A stretch of DNA of 13,226 nucleotides from Chloracidobacterium sp. UBA3360 (GCA_002360555.1 DEQS01000025.1:4779-18004); one strand, 5' to 3'; counted from the first letter of the stretch, positions 1 through 6,706 are shown. Notes: a model not told the origin generated them from the sequence alone. Numbers and translations: made by a program.

Positions 1-2378
1 CCTTCGCGGACCATGGCGTCGAGGATGGCGGCGGCACGGCCGTAGCCGATACGCAAATGGCGTTGGAGCAGGCTGGTCGAGCCGCGTTTTGCCTGGACGA
101 CGCATTTGAGAGCGTCGTGAAACAACGGGTCGCGGCGTCCGGGCAGATCGCCGCCGTCATCGAGCTCTTCGGGTGAGACGGTGATCGTCTGGTCGTATTC
201 GGGCTTGCCCTGTTTTTTGATAAATTCGACAACCTTGCCGATCTCGGCTTCGTTGACGTAGGCTCCGTGAACGCGTATCACTTGCGAATTGCCCGGCGGC
301 AAAAACAGCATATCGCCGTTACCCAACAGGCTCTCGGCGCCGTTGCCGTCAATGATTGTGCGGGAATCTACCTTGCTTGAGACGCGGAAAGAGATACGCG
401 AAGGGAAATTTGCTTTGATCAGGCCCGTGATGACATCGACGCTCGGACGCTGGGTCGCAAGCACCAGATGGATGCCGACGGCACGAGCCATCTGGGCGAG
501 CCGCGTGATCGATTCCTCGACCTCTTTGCCACTGACCATCATCAGATCGGCGAGCTCGTCGATGATGATTACGATGTACGGCAAGATGCGATGCGGATCG
601 CCGTTGTCGTCCCATTGCTCCAGCTCGTTGCGGCGTTTTGCCTCGACGTTATAACCGGCGATGTTTCGCACGCCGTAACCCGCGAGGTCCTTGTAACGGC
701 GTTCCATCTCGGTGACTGCCCATTTGAGCGAAACGGCAGCACGTTTTGGGTCGGTGATGATCGGCGTCGCGAGATGCGGGATGTCGGCGTACAGCCCGAG
801 CTCAAGCCGCTTTGGGTCGACCATGATAAATTTCACTTCGTCGGGCCGTGCTTTATAAAGGATCGACATCACGAGCGTGTTGACGCCGACCGATTTACCG
901 GCACCGGTTGCACCCGCGATCAGCAAATGCGGCATCTTGGCGAGATCGGCGACGTAATTTACACCATCGATCGTCTTACCAAGTGCGAGCGTTAACAGCG
1001 ACGGCGATTCTTTGCCAAACTTTGGCGATTCGATCACGTCACGCAAAAATATCGTCTCGCGTTTTGAATTTGGCACCTCGATACCGACGTAGGCTTTGCC
1101 GGGAATGCGGTCGATGCGGATCGATTCGGCTTTGAGCGCGAGGCAAAGGTCATCGACGAGGCCCGTTACACGCGAATATTTCACACCCGCGTCGGGTTTG
1201 AATTCGTAGGTCGTTACGACCGGGCCTTTCGAAATATTGACCACGCGGCCGCCGACGTTAAACTCGCCGGTCTTTACGGCAAGCTCTTTGGCGATGGCGA
1301 GCAACTCCTTCTCGTCCTGCTCGATCTTTGCCGCCGGCGGCGTGAGCATGTCGGTCGTGGGCAGCTTGTAGTTATCAAAATTCTGCTGCGTGGCGAATGG
1401 AGCTTCGTCAGACGCCTCTTCCTCAATGATCTCCGGCGTTTCGTCAACGATCCGGGTTTTTCGAGTTTTTGGCACTGCCTCATCAAATTCGGTCAGCGGG
1501 TCATCGACCTTGACGGTCTCATAAGGATTGTCTTCGCTGCCGCCGTCGATCGTCGGGATCGACGGCTCGTCGTCAAACAGCGGTTCACTGCGTCCGACCG
1601 CGGCTGCCGCCGCCATCGCCTCAATATCACCAACCGAGATCGTTGGCGGTAGCGATTCGGCGATCTCGCGTTTTTCACGGCGTTTGTCGGCACGCATTTT
1701 TGCAGCGTCGATCTCAGGCGTACGCTCAGCACGGCGTTTGTCACGCCATTCGTCGATGCGGATGCGTAAGTTTTCCCAGGCGACATCAAAATGGCCGAGA
1801 AATCCGCCGAGCGTAAAGTTTGTAATGAGCAGAAACGAGCTAATAAATACGGCAAACAGCAAAATGCCGGCTCCGATGTGGCTGATAAAATACGCGGTTC
1901 CCTGAGCGACGGCTTCGCCGACGATCGCCCCATAGCCGCCAAAAAGCGTCGTCAGCCCCGCAAGCGAAATAACAAAAAAGATAAATCCAGCTACACGCAA
2001 AAATCGCGGCACGAGCGTATTTGCCTGAAACACCCGCCAAGCGATCAGCCCTATCAACAATGGAAAAATGTACGCCGTCCAGCCAAATGTGTTGAACAAA
2101 GCCGCCGCAATATTCGCACCAACCGGCCCGACCCAATTATGATTCGAAGTCGCCCCGCTGCCGGTCGAAAACCAAGAACGATCCGCCGGGCTGCTTGTCA
2201 CCAGCGACAACAGCACCAGCAAACCCAACGCCGCGACGATGATCGCCACGACATCATTCCAAATTGAATGCTTCGGAGCCTTGCCGCTTTTCTTTTTGAG
2301 CAAAGTGGTGCCGTCCGCGAGACAAAAATTTATGTCGTCGTCCTTATAGACCTCGTTGCATGTTGGGCAGGTTTTCAT
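1..2378 (-). CDS. ftsK: DNA translocase FtsK/SpoIIIE, C-terminal end cut by window edge
   Basis: Septum-anchored ATP-driven DNA pump that clears and aligns the chromosome at division. About 792 residues are visible. Residues 1-25 form a small ribbon-like motif (CPTC at 4-7, FC at 18-19, then ADGTTL). Four hydrophobic segments follow at about 43-61, 95-117, 126-147 and 168-188, then a charged linker to about 330. The motor has Walker A GATGAGKS at 489-496, Walker B IIIDELADL with D607/E608, and LATQRPSVDVITG downstream. At the left edge the winged-helix gamma domain begins (LLQRHLRIGYGRAAAILDAM), the part that in known FtsK reads KOPS. The ATG at 2378-2376 is chosen because the ribbon begins right after it; no good Shine-Dalgarno is seen. 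The inverted end of the RAYT element lies 20 bp upstream, so its promoter may lie in or beyond that element. The family call is secure; the stop is outside the window. Confidence 0.97.
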   Translation of the reverse strand, partial: MKTCPTCNEVYKDDDINFCLADGTTLLKKKSGKAPKHSIWNDVVAIIVAALGLLVLLSLVTSSPADRSWFSTGSGATSNHNWVGPVGANIAAALFNTFGWTAYIFPLLIGLIAWRVFQANTLVPRFLRVAGFIFFVISLAGLTTLFGGYGAIVGEAVAQGTAYFISHIGAGILLFAVFISSFLLITNFTLGGFLGHFDVAWENLRIRIDEWRDKRRAERTPEIDAAKMRADKRREKREIAESLPPTISVGDIEAMAAAAAVGRSEPLFDDEPSIPTIDGGSEDNPYETVKVDDPLTEFDEAVPKTRKTRIVDETPEIIEEEASDEAPFATQQNFDNYKLPTTDMLTPPAAKIEQDEKELLAIAKELAVKTGEFNVGGRVVNISKGPVVTTYEFKPDAGVKYSRVTGLVDDLCLALKAESIRIDRIPGKAYVGIEVPNSKRETIFLRDVIESPKFGKESPSLLTLALGKTIDGVNYVADLAKMPHLLIAGATGAGKSVGVNTLVMSILYKARPDEVKFIMVDPKRLELGLYADIPHLATPIITDPKRAAVSLKWAVTEMERRYKDLAGYGVRNIAGYNVEAKRRNELEQWDDNGDPHRILPYIVIIIDELADLMMVSGKEVEESITRLAQMARAVGIHLVLATQRPSVDVITGLIKANFPSRISFRVSSKVDSRTIIDGNGAESLLGNGDMLFLPPGNSQVIRVHGAYVNEAEIGKVVEFIKKQGKPEYDQTITVSPEELDDGGDLPGRRDPLFHDALKCVVQAKRGSTSLLQRHLRIGYGRAAAILDAMVRE

Positions 2379-2398
2379 TACTAGTGTCAGTGGCACTT

Positions 2399-2428
2399 CG
2401 TGTCCGTAGCCCGCACGTAAGTAAGGGC
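2399..2428 (+). repeat. Left REP-like inverted repeat of the RAYT unit
   Basis: Thirty bases that are the exact reverse complement of 2990-3019. GTAG is at 2406-2409, and GCCC (2409-2412) can pair with GGGC (2425-2428). Outside the repeat, AGTGGC (2389-2394) pairs with GCCACT (2427-2432), giving an alternative longer hairpin present only at this end. Confidence 0.9.
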
Positions 2429-2448
2429 CACTTCAGCATACATTCTAC

Positions 2449-2976
2449 TCAATCAAACGATGGAAGTTCACCGCCCTGTCCGTTTACGACATATTCAACA
2501 GCATCTTGTATGTGCTTTTCAGTCCACAAATAACGCGTGCTACCGTGTCGGGCCCAAGGCTTTGTTTCTTCACTAATCCGATTTGCGGCTCTTAGAGCTT
2601 TTGTCGAATATGCTTTAAAACTATCCATCATCCGCTCGACCTTTCCGCCATTATTCACGACCAAATGAGCGTGATTTGTCCGAACATTCAAGGCGAACAA
2701 ATTATATCCTCGCACTACACATACTTCGCGAATCGCGTCTGCAACAATTTCACGCTCGACTGCACCGAGTTTGACCGGCGATCCCGCAAGATGGTCAGCA
2801 TCAATCTGATTCAGAGTTGAGCTAGGCTTGATCTTTGCTTCACCAAAAATATTTGAGCCGCGTCTGCCTACTGAACCTCGTTCGTCGCCGTGGAGCCAAG
2901 TCCCATAACATCGAAACGTGATCAAATATGCCAGGGCGACTGAACGTTCTTGGAATTCGATGTAATCACGTTTCAT
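2449..2976 (-). CDS. REP-associated tyrosine transposase (RAYT, IS200/TnpA-like)
   Basis: A 175-residue single-domain HUH/Y1 nuclease. The metal-binding motif is HAH at residues 102-104 (RTNHAHLVV), and the likely nucleophile is Tyr123 in SFKAYSTKAL. The N-terminal ITFRCYGTWLHGDERGS and the C-terminal RYLWTEKHIQDAVEYV are typical of this RAYT branch. Known relatives cut single-stranded REP DNA at GTAG-containing hairpins; they usually occur once per genome and spread REP/REPIN sequences rather than themselves. The gene appears intact. The ATG is 13 bp inside the right REP copy, with no strong ribosome site nearby, so expression may depend on read-through from prfB or a promoter in the repeat. 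Function is inferred from family and from the flanking repeats. Confidence 0.88.
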   Translation of the reverse strand: MKRDYIEFQERSVALAYLITFRCYGTWLHGDERGSVGRRGSNIFGEAKIKPSSTLNQIDADHLAGSPVKLGAVEREIVADAIREVCVVRGYNLFALNVRTNHAHLVVNNGGKVERMMDSFKAYSTKALRAANRISEETKPWARHGSTRYLWTEKHIQDAVEYVVNGQGGELPSFD

Positions 2977-2989
2977 CGATACTAAGCTT

Positions 2990-3019
2990 GCCCTTACTTA
3001 CGTGCGGGCTACGGACACG
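2990..3019 (-). repeat. Right REP-like inverted repeat of the RAYT unit
   Basis: Exact reverse complement of 2399-2428. It ends one base short of the prfB stop codon (TAG at 3023-3021), so the 3' untranslated part of the prfB message begins with this REP sequence. Confidence 0.9.
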
Positions 3020-3020
3020 G

Positions 3021-4122
3021 CTATGCCGCTCCTTTCTTATACATCAAATATTCCTGAATAAACTCATCTATCTCACCATCCAGCACCGCGTCGACATCTG
3101 ACGTCTCGTGCTTGGTCCGCGTGTCTTTGACCAGCCGGTACGGGTGCAGGACGTAGTTGCGGATCTGCGAACCGAAAGAGATGTCCTGTTTGGTCGCTTC
3201 GAGCTCGGCGGCACCGGCTAGGCGTTTTTCGAGTTCGAGTTCGTATAGTTTAGACCGCAGGACGTTCATCGCGACCGTTTTATTTTGCAGCTGCGACCGC
3301 TGATTCTGACAAGTTACCACAATATTGGTCGGAATATGCGTAATTCTTACGGCCGAATCGGTCACATTTACATGCTGACCGCCCGCTCCCGACGAGCGGT
3401 AAGTGTCGATACGCAGGTCTTTGTCCTCGATATTGACCTCGATCGTCTCGTCGATCTCGGGCGAGACGAACATCGACGCGAACGAAGTTTCGCGACTGCC
3501 GCCGGAGTTGAACGGCGAAATACGAACAAGGCGATGCACGCCAGCCTCGGCCGCAAGTAGCCCGTAAGCGTAATCGCCCTCGATGCGAAAAGTGGCGGAT
3601 TTCAGACCGGCTTCGCTTCCCGATTGCTCGTCGAGTATCTCTGCCTTAAACCCGCGTTTCTCAGCCCAACGCAGATACATCCGCAGCAGCATCTGGGCAA
3701 AATCCTGTGCGTCGGTGCCGCCCGCACCAGACTGGATCGAGCAGATCGCGTTGTTGGCGTCGGTCTCGCCCGACAGCAGCGACTGGACCTCAGCCGCAGC
3801 GACCTGTTTGTCGAGCGTGTTGATGAGCTTTTGCAGTTCAATCGCCGAATCCGGATCCTCAGCGGCAAATTCGAAAAGCACCTCGGCATCCGAAACGCCC
3901 GTCTCAAACGTTTTTTGCTGATTTAAGGCTCGCTCGATCCGACTGCGCATCTGCACGACCTTTTGCGCCGATTCCTGATCGTCCCAAAAACCGGGTGCCG
4001 AAATGAGTTTTTCCGAATCGTCCAGCTCTAACTGCTTGGCAGGTGCGTCAAAGATACCTCCCAAGTTGGGTAACTTTTTCTTTGATCGTGTCGAATTTTG
4101 TTTGTAGTTCTGTGAGTTCCAT
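3021..4122 (-). CDS. prfB: Peptide chain release factor 2, with programmed +1 frameshift
   Basis: RF2 recognises UGA and UAA and triggers release of the peptide at the ribosome. It is read as two frames. Frame 0 runs from ATG at 4122-4120 for 24 codons to CTT (4053-4051) and an in-frame UGA (4050-4048). After skipping one base, the main frame runs from GAC at 4049 to the stop at 3021. This gives 366 residues, against 365 in E. coli. The stop-codon-reading SPF motif is at 202-204 and the catalytic GGQ at 247-249. A TGA lies directly before the ATG in the same frame, so no longer frame-0 start exists. Reading the main frame upstream to an ATG at 4181 would give a spurious 386-residue protein with an unrelated N-terminus. 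It lies downstream of lnt, with a repeat-filled gap between. Confidence 0.96.
4047..4062 (-). promoter_or_regulatory. prfB: prfB +1 programmed frameshift site
   Basis: On the minus strand the message reads CTT GGG AGG TAT CTT TGA C. GGGAGG is an internal Shine-Dalgarno-like stretch three bases before the slippery CTT, which is followed by the UGA stop and C. This matches the E. coli site (AGGGGG TAT CTT TGA C) in layout and spacing. When RF2 is scarce, termination at UGA is slow and ribosomes slip +1, so RF2 tunes its own synthesis. Confidence 0.97.
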
Positions 4123-4140
4123 TCAGGATATTTTACCGCA

Positions 4141-4159
4141 GAGACGCGGAGACGCGGAG
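4141..4159. repeat. Tandem GAGACGCG repeat upstream of prfB
   Basis: GAGACGCG occurs twice back to back (4141-4148, 4149-4156), followed by GAG. It lies 19 bp upstream of the prfB ATG, within its 5' leader. It resembles a short dispersed intergenic repeat that I recall from many bacterial genomes; I cannot verify copy number here. Confidence 0.6.
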
Positions 4160-4176
4160 TGGATAAGACGTTTTTA

Positions 4177-4264
4177 ACCACAGATAAACACAGATGGCAC
4201 AGATAAGAAAAAGCCTTGTGATTATTACGCTTCCTCTCTGTGTCTATCCGTGTTCATCTGTGGT
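4177..4264. repeat. Imperfect inverted repeat of the ACCACAGAT...ACACAGA type
   Basis: The left arm (4177-4203) and the reverse complement of the right arm (4237-4264) match at about 24 of 28 positions, allowing one gap. The loop is 33 bases. Each arm begins ACCACAGAT and ends CACAGA when read inward. The right arm overlaps the 3' end of lnt and supplies its last codons and stop. It could form a hairpin in the lnt-prfB transcript, but there is no U-tract, so a terminator role is not supported. Confidence 0.75.
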
Positions 4265-6064
4265 GAAAATTCTTTTCCTGTAGGTCACAATTCCAAATAT
4301 TAGCAACCCGATCGTCACGACCGTACACAGCCACGCGAACCAGTCTCCATATTTTACATAAAATGTCTGCGAGCCGTCGGATTTTGAGACGGACCAGACG
4401 CGGGTGGCTTCTTGGTACGTCGGAGCGGCGTCGAGGACTTGACCGTTTTCGGTGATGTAGGCGGTGACGCCGACATTGGTTACGCGTAAAACGGGGCGGT
4501 TTGTTTCGACGGCGCGGAAAACTGCATTTGCGAGATGCTGACGCAGCACAGGCGTCGGGCCGAGATAGCCGTCGTTGGTCATTTCGATCAGCACGTCGGC
4601 TCCGTTGCGAACATATTCCCGGGAAAGCTGGCCAAAGTGCGATTCGAAACAGATCATCACGCCGGCCTTGGCATCACCGACCGGCAAGATGTCGTATTCA
4701 CGGCCGTAAGAAAAATTGCCAACAAAGCCCGGGACGACCCGGTCAAGCGGCGACGGAACGGCCTCGCCAAACGGCAGCAGAAATATCTTGTCGTACTGCG
4801 CCGCTTCACGCCCGTCAGGCCCGACCATCACGGCCGAGTTAAAATACTTGCCATTCGTCGCGTCCGGCTCAGCGGAGTTGAACAAAACGCTCACATTATT
4901 ACGCCGCGCAAAATCCCCGATAAACTGCTGAAACTCGCGGTCGTCGTTGTACATAAAGTTCATCGGCGACTCGGGCAAGACGACTATTTTCGGACTGCGG
5001 GTATATTTCTCGATGATATACTGCCGATCGTTTTCATCGGTAACTGCATCGATGATCCCCAGATCTTGTTGCACATACCTTTCCAAATTTTCTCTAAAAG
5101 CTGACCGTGAAATCTCAAGCTGTCTATCACGTAACTCGACCAAATTCCTGCTATCAAGACCACTCATGGGAACGTTTGGCTGAACCGCTGTAACGAATGC
5201 CTCTCCCGTAGAAAATTTACCAAACGACCACGATGGCATTGTCCCATTGAACCAAACAAACATCGATAGTCCTGCTGACAACGCGAGCGACATGGTGAGA
5301 CGGGCTCTGGAAATCTTGAGACGTTCAAGTTCTTCGCCATAATCATGCAGATAGGAAAGAAGCTGGACGATAGCGATAATTGGAAAGATGTAAGTGACAA
5401 GTGTAACTACAGCTATTATGTACGAGGCTGTATTGCGTGATCCCTCGTCTGACTGCGTAGCTGATAGGAATTTTTTTCTCGACGAAACCGCGATTCCGAC
5501 AAGCGAATTAACGATCAGTAGAGTGAAGCCGACTAGATAAATGCCACCGACCTGAGCATCGAGTCGATTTTTTTCGACAAACCACGAGAACGCCTGCGAG
5601 TACCCGATCGCGTTCCAGTTATTCCCGGATAACCAATAACGCAGAAATTCGGTAAATACCCAAACGAACGGCGCGGCTAGGAATGCCCACGATCCGAACC
5701 TGCGGATCAGTACGGCGAGCATTGCGGCAAAAATGGCGGGAAATATGCCTACAGCCAAAGACACGACCAGCATCAAGAAATATGCCAGCGGCCAGGGGAA
5801 CGCGGCGTAGTGGATCGGTGCGTAGGTCAGCCACCAGCATGTGCCGAAAAAGAACGCGGTGCCAAAGATCCACCCGATCGTAAAGCACGCCGCAACGCTG
5901 TCCTTTTGCCGCTCGACCGCCCACATCAGCGGCACGAGTGCGAACCAGGCGAAAAACCAGAATTCGAAATCTGGAAACGCGAGTATCAGCAGCCCCGCCG
6001 CGACAAGTGCGAGCACAGCGTTTTGCCACGCGGGTAATATCTTTTTGACCAAGCTAAACGCCAT
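4244..6064 (-). CDS. lnt: Apolipoprotein N-acyltransferase
   Basis: Inner-membrane enzyme that adds the third acyl chain to the N-terminal cysteine of lipoproteins. The 606-residue protein has an N-terminal multi-span region (about 15-200) and a nitrilase-like catalytic domain. The expected triad is present: E365 (VVLPESPM), K426 (QYDKIFLLPFGE) and C472 (VMICFESHFG). A final membrane segment is near 575-595 (WFAWLCTVVTIGLLIFGIV). It is longer than E. coli Lnt (512). The excess lies mostly at about 195-275, where two extra hydrophobic stretches (SYIIAVVTLVTYIFPIIAIV and a second at about 255-275) precede the catalytic domain. The last residues, TTDEHG, are encoded by the intergenic repeat at 4237-4264. 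The ATG at 6064 fits the family's start; no clear ribosome site is visible. A promoter candidate lies about 120 bp upstream. Confidence 0.95.
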   Translation of the reverse strand: MAFSLVKKILPAWQNAVLALVAAGLLILAFPDFEFWFFAWFALVPLMWAVERQKDSVAACFTIGWIFGTAFFFGTCWWLTYAPIHYAAFPWPLAYFLMLVVSLAVGIFPAIFAAMLAVLIRRFGSWAFLAAPFVWVFTEFLRYWLSGNNWNAIGYSQAFSWFVEKNRLDAQVGGIYLVGFTLLIVNSLVGIAVSSRKKFLSATQSDEGSRNTASYIIAVVTLVTYIFPIIAIVQLLSYLHDYGEELERLKISRARLTMSLALSAGLSMFVWFNGTMPSWSFGKFSTGEAFVTAVQPNVPMSGLDSRNLVELRDRQLEISRSAFRENLERYVQQDLGIIDAVTDENDRQYIIEKYTRSPKIVVLPESPMNFMYNDDREFQQFIGDFARRNNVSVLFNSAEPDATNGKYFNSAVMVGPDGREAAQYDKIFLLPFGEAVPSPLDRVVPGFVGNFSYGREYDILPVGDAKAGVMICFESHFGQLSREYVRNGADVLIEMTNDGYLGPTPVLRQHLANAVFRAVETNRPVLRVTNVGVTAYITENGQVLDAAPTYQEATRVWSVSKSDGSQTFYVKYGDWFAWLCTVVTIGLLIFGIVTYRKRIFTTDEHG

Positions 6065-6107
6065 GCGGATATTCTAACAGGGTTTGCTCTTATCTGACTT
6101 CGCGTTT

Positions 6108-6177
6108 CCTTTGCGGCCTCAGCGTCTTTGCGTGAAACCAGCCCTTTTCTCACGCAAAGCCGCTAAGTTCGCAAAGG
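6108..6177. repeat. Inverted repeat with 30-bp arms of the CTTTGCG type
   Basis: Left arm 6108-6137 and right arm 6148-6177 (as reverse complement) agree at 25 of 30 positions around a 10-base loop. The arms contain CCTTTGCG, AGCG and CTTTGCGTGA. It lies 44 bp upstream of the lnt start, in its leader, and would form a long hairpin in that mRNA. There is no T-run after it on either strand. I recall similar short repeats dispersed in many genomes, unverified here. Confidence 0.8.
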
Positions 6178-6184
6178 ACCGCAA

Positions 6185-6214
6185 ATTAACCAAATTGACC
6201 GCATAATCGGTCAA
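6185..6214 (-). promoter_or_regulatory. Candidate lnt promoter overlapped by a dyad
   Basis: On the minus strand TTGACC (6214-6209), an 18-base spacer and GTTAAT (6190-6185) resemble a sigma-70-type promoter facing lnt. The perfect dyad TTGACCG-N6-CGGTCAA (6195-6214) covers the -35 and much of the spacer, as an operator would. Both are short motifs, so this is a suggestion only. Confidence 0.4.
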
Positions 6215-6239
6215 AACGACAAATTACGTCATTGTTTTG

Positions 6240-6261
6240 TGACAGATTCTGTCAGTTGACA
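6240..6261. promoter_or_regulatory. Overlapping TGACA/TGTCA dyads
   Basis: TGACAG-ATT-CTGTCA (6240-6254) is a perfect dyad, and its right half forms a second dyad TGTCA-GT-TGACA (6250-6261). That makes three half-sites in 22 bases. The first and third are direct repeats 17 bases apart. The layout resembles a repressor or activator binding cluster. It is 176 bp upstream of the lnt start and 26 bp beyond the candidate promoter. No regulator gene is adjacent. Confidence 0.35.
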
Positions 6262-6380
6262 TAAATTCGATCAGTGCTCAGGTCATAATGCCCGAAAGCG
6301 TTGATACTGGCTGCGACGAAACCATTCAGAATGAATGAGATCACGCCATTATTGCTGAAAGTCAATAAAATACTGTTTAA

Positions 6381-6556
6381 AAGAGGAAAGTCCGGCCTGT
6401 TAAGACCGGACTCTAAAGGAAGGACAACTGGAGGAACGCTCGGAAGGTGTAAGAGCACAGTGGCGTACCGCGCTCAGAGTAGTGGTGGCGGCGGGGTCTT
6501 GATCAAACTGCGTCAAGCTAGCCACTGCTCTAGTAAGCACGTAGCGTGCCACAACA
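6381..6556. ncRNA. Candidate structured RNA, family not identified
   Basis: Consecutive foldbacks fill this stretch. AGTCCGG/CCGGACT is at 6389-6412. A 10-bp stem (6476-6485 with 6522-6531, one G-U pair) encloses CTTGA/TCAAG (6498-6502 with 6513-6517). A tight GCACG-TAG-CGTGC hairpin is at 6537-6549. No convincing protein is encoded: the plus-strand frame through it (6301-6618) has an erratic composition and ends in a Lys/Ser-rich tail read from repeats. On the plus strand GAGGAAAGTCCGG (6383-6395) is identical to the conserved 5' P4 strand of RNase P RNA, and TGTAAGAGCAC (6448-6458) recalls another conserved part. The 3' partner GGCTTA and most of the specificity domain are absent. The transcribed strand is unclear. 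It may be a decayed RNase P-like RNA, a guide-type RNA lacking its protein, or a new family. Confidence 0.35.
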
Positions 6557-6557
6557 T

Positions 6558-6592
6558 GAGTCCCAAGCCCAAAGTCTCAAGTCCAAAGTCAA
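6558..6592. repeat. Five degenerate heptads of AAGTCNN type
   Basis: Five consecutive 7-base units follow GAGTCCC, AAGCCCA, AAGTCTC, AAGTCCA, AAGTCAA. The block lies between the stem-loop block and the terminator of the TPR gene. Confidence 0.65.
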
Positions 6593-6624
6593 AGAAAAAA
6601 GAAAAAGCCTGTATTTAACAGGCT
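6592..6624 (-). terminator. Intrinsic terminator of the TPR gene
   Basis: On the minus strand the perfect 7-bp stem AGCCTGT/ACAGGCT (6624-6606) with a 5-base loop is followed directly by TTTTTCTTTTTTC. It lies about 80 bp after the stop of the TPR gene and faces the right way. In the plus direction the hairpin is followed by AATTCT, so it is not bidirectional. Confidence 0.88.
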
Positions 6625-6706
6625 AATTCTATGAAAATAAATTTGGAATAGCGTTTGGGTTAGACGTAAAGGTATGTAAAGCGGGTGTCGGCACTGACGT
6701 TTTGCG

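Larger units (their letters stand above)
2399..3019. mobile_element. RAYT gene flanked by inverted REP-like ends
   Basis: A 621-bp unit bounded by a 30-bp perfect inverted repeat (2399-2428 and 2990-3019) holding one transposase gene. It sits between prfB and ftsK. Its right edge is one base from the prfB stop codon and its left edge is 20 bp from the ftsK start. Both ends carry the GTAG tetranucleotide next to a short GCCC/GGGC foldback, the layout known for REP elements recognised by RAYT proteins. I see no target-site duplication, which is expected for this HUH family. Whether it is a recent insertion or a long-resident domesticated unit cannot be told from one copy. Confidence 0.8.

Noticed and set aside
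468..995. Long plus-strand frame opposite ftsK
   Set aside because: It is antisense to the conserved ATPase core; its composition is a shadow of the real codons, with no start signal.
4123..4181. ATG at 4181 as the prfB start
   Set aside because: The residues it adds are unlike RF2. The frame-0 start at 4122 with the classic frameshift site gives the expected 366-residue protein.
6389..6412. Second intrinsic terminator on the minus strand
   Set aside because: The stem AGTCCGG/CCGGACT is good, but it is followed by TTCCTCTTTT, a broken T-run. It could work weakly, so it is listed only as part of the structured block.
6383..6556. A bona fide RNase P RNA gene (rnpB)
   Set aside because: The 5' GAGGAAAGTCCGG motif fits, but its bases are paired locally with CCGGACT. 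No GGCTTA-type 3' strand follows, and the block is far shorter than a bacterial P RNA.
6108..6592. CRISPR array or defence locus
   Set aside because: The repeats are inverted pairs and a 7-base tandem, not evenly spaced direct repeats with unique spacers, and no cas-like or nuclease gene is nearby.
6301..6618. Plus-strand reading frame of 105 codons
   Set aside because: It crosses the stem-loop block, the heptad repeat and the A-rich tract of the opposite-strand terminator; its tail is merely translated repeat. No ribosome site or recognisable domain is seen.
6606..6624. Bidirectional terminator
   Set aside because: Only the minus direction has a T-rich tract after the stem; the plus direction continues AATTCT.
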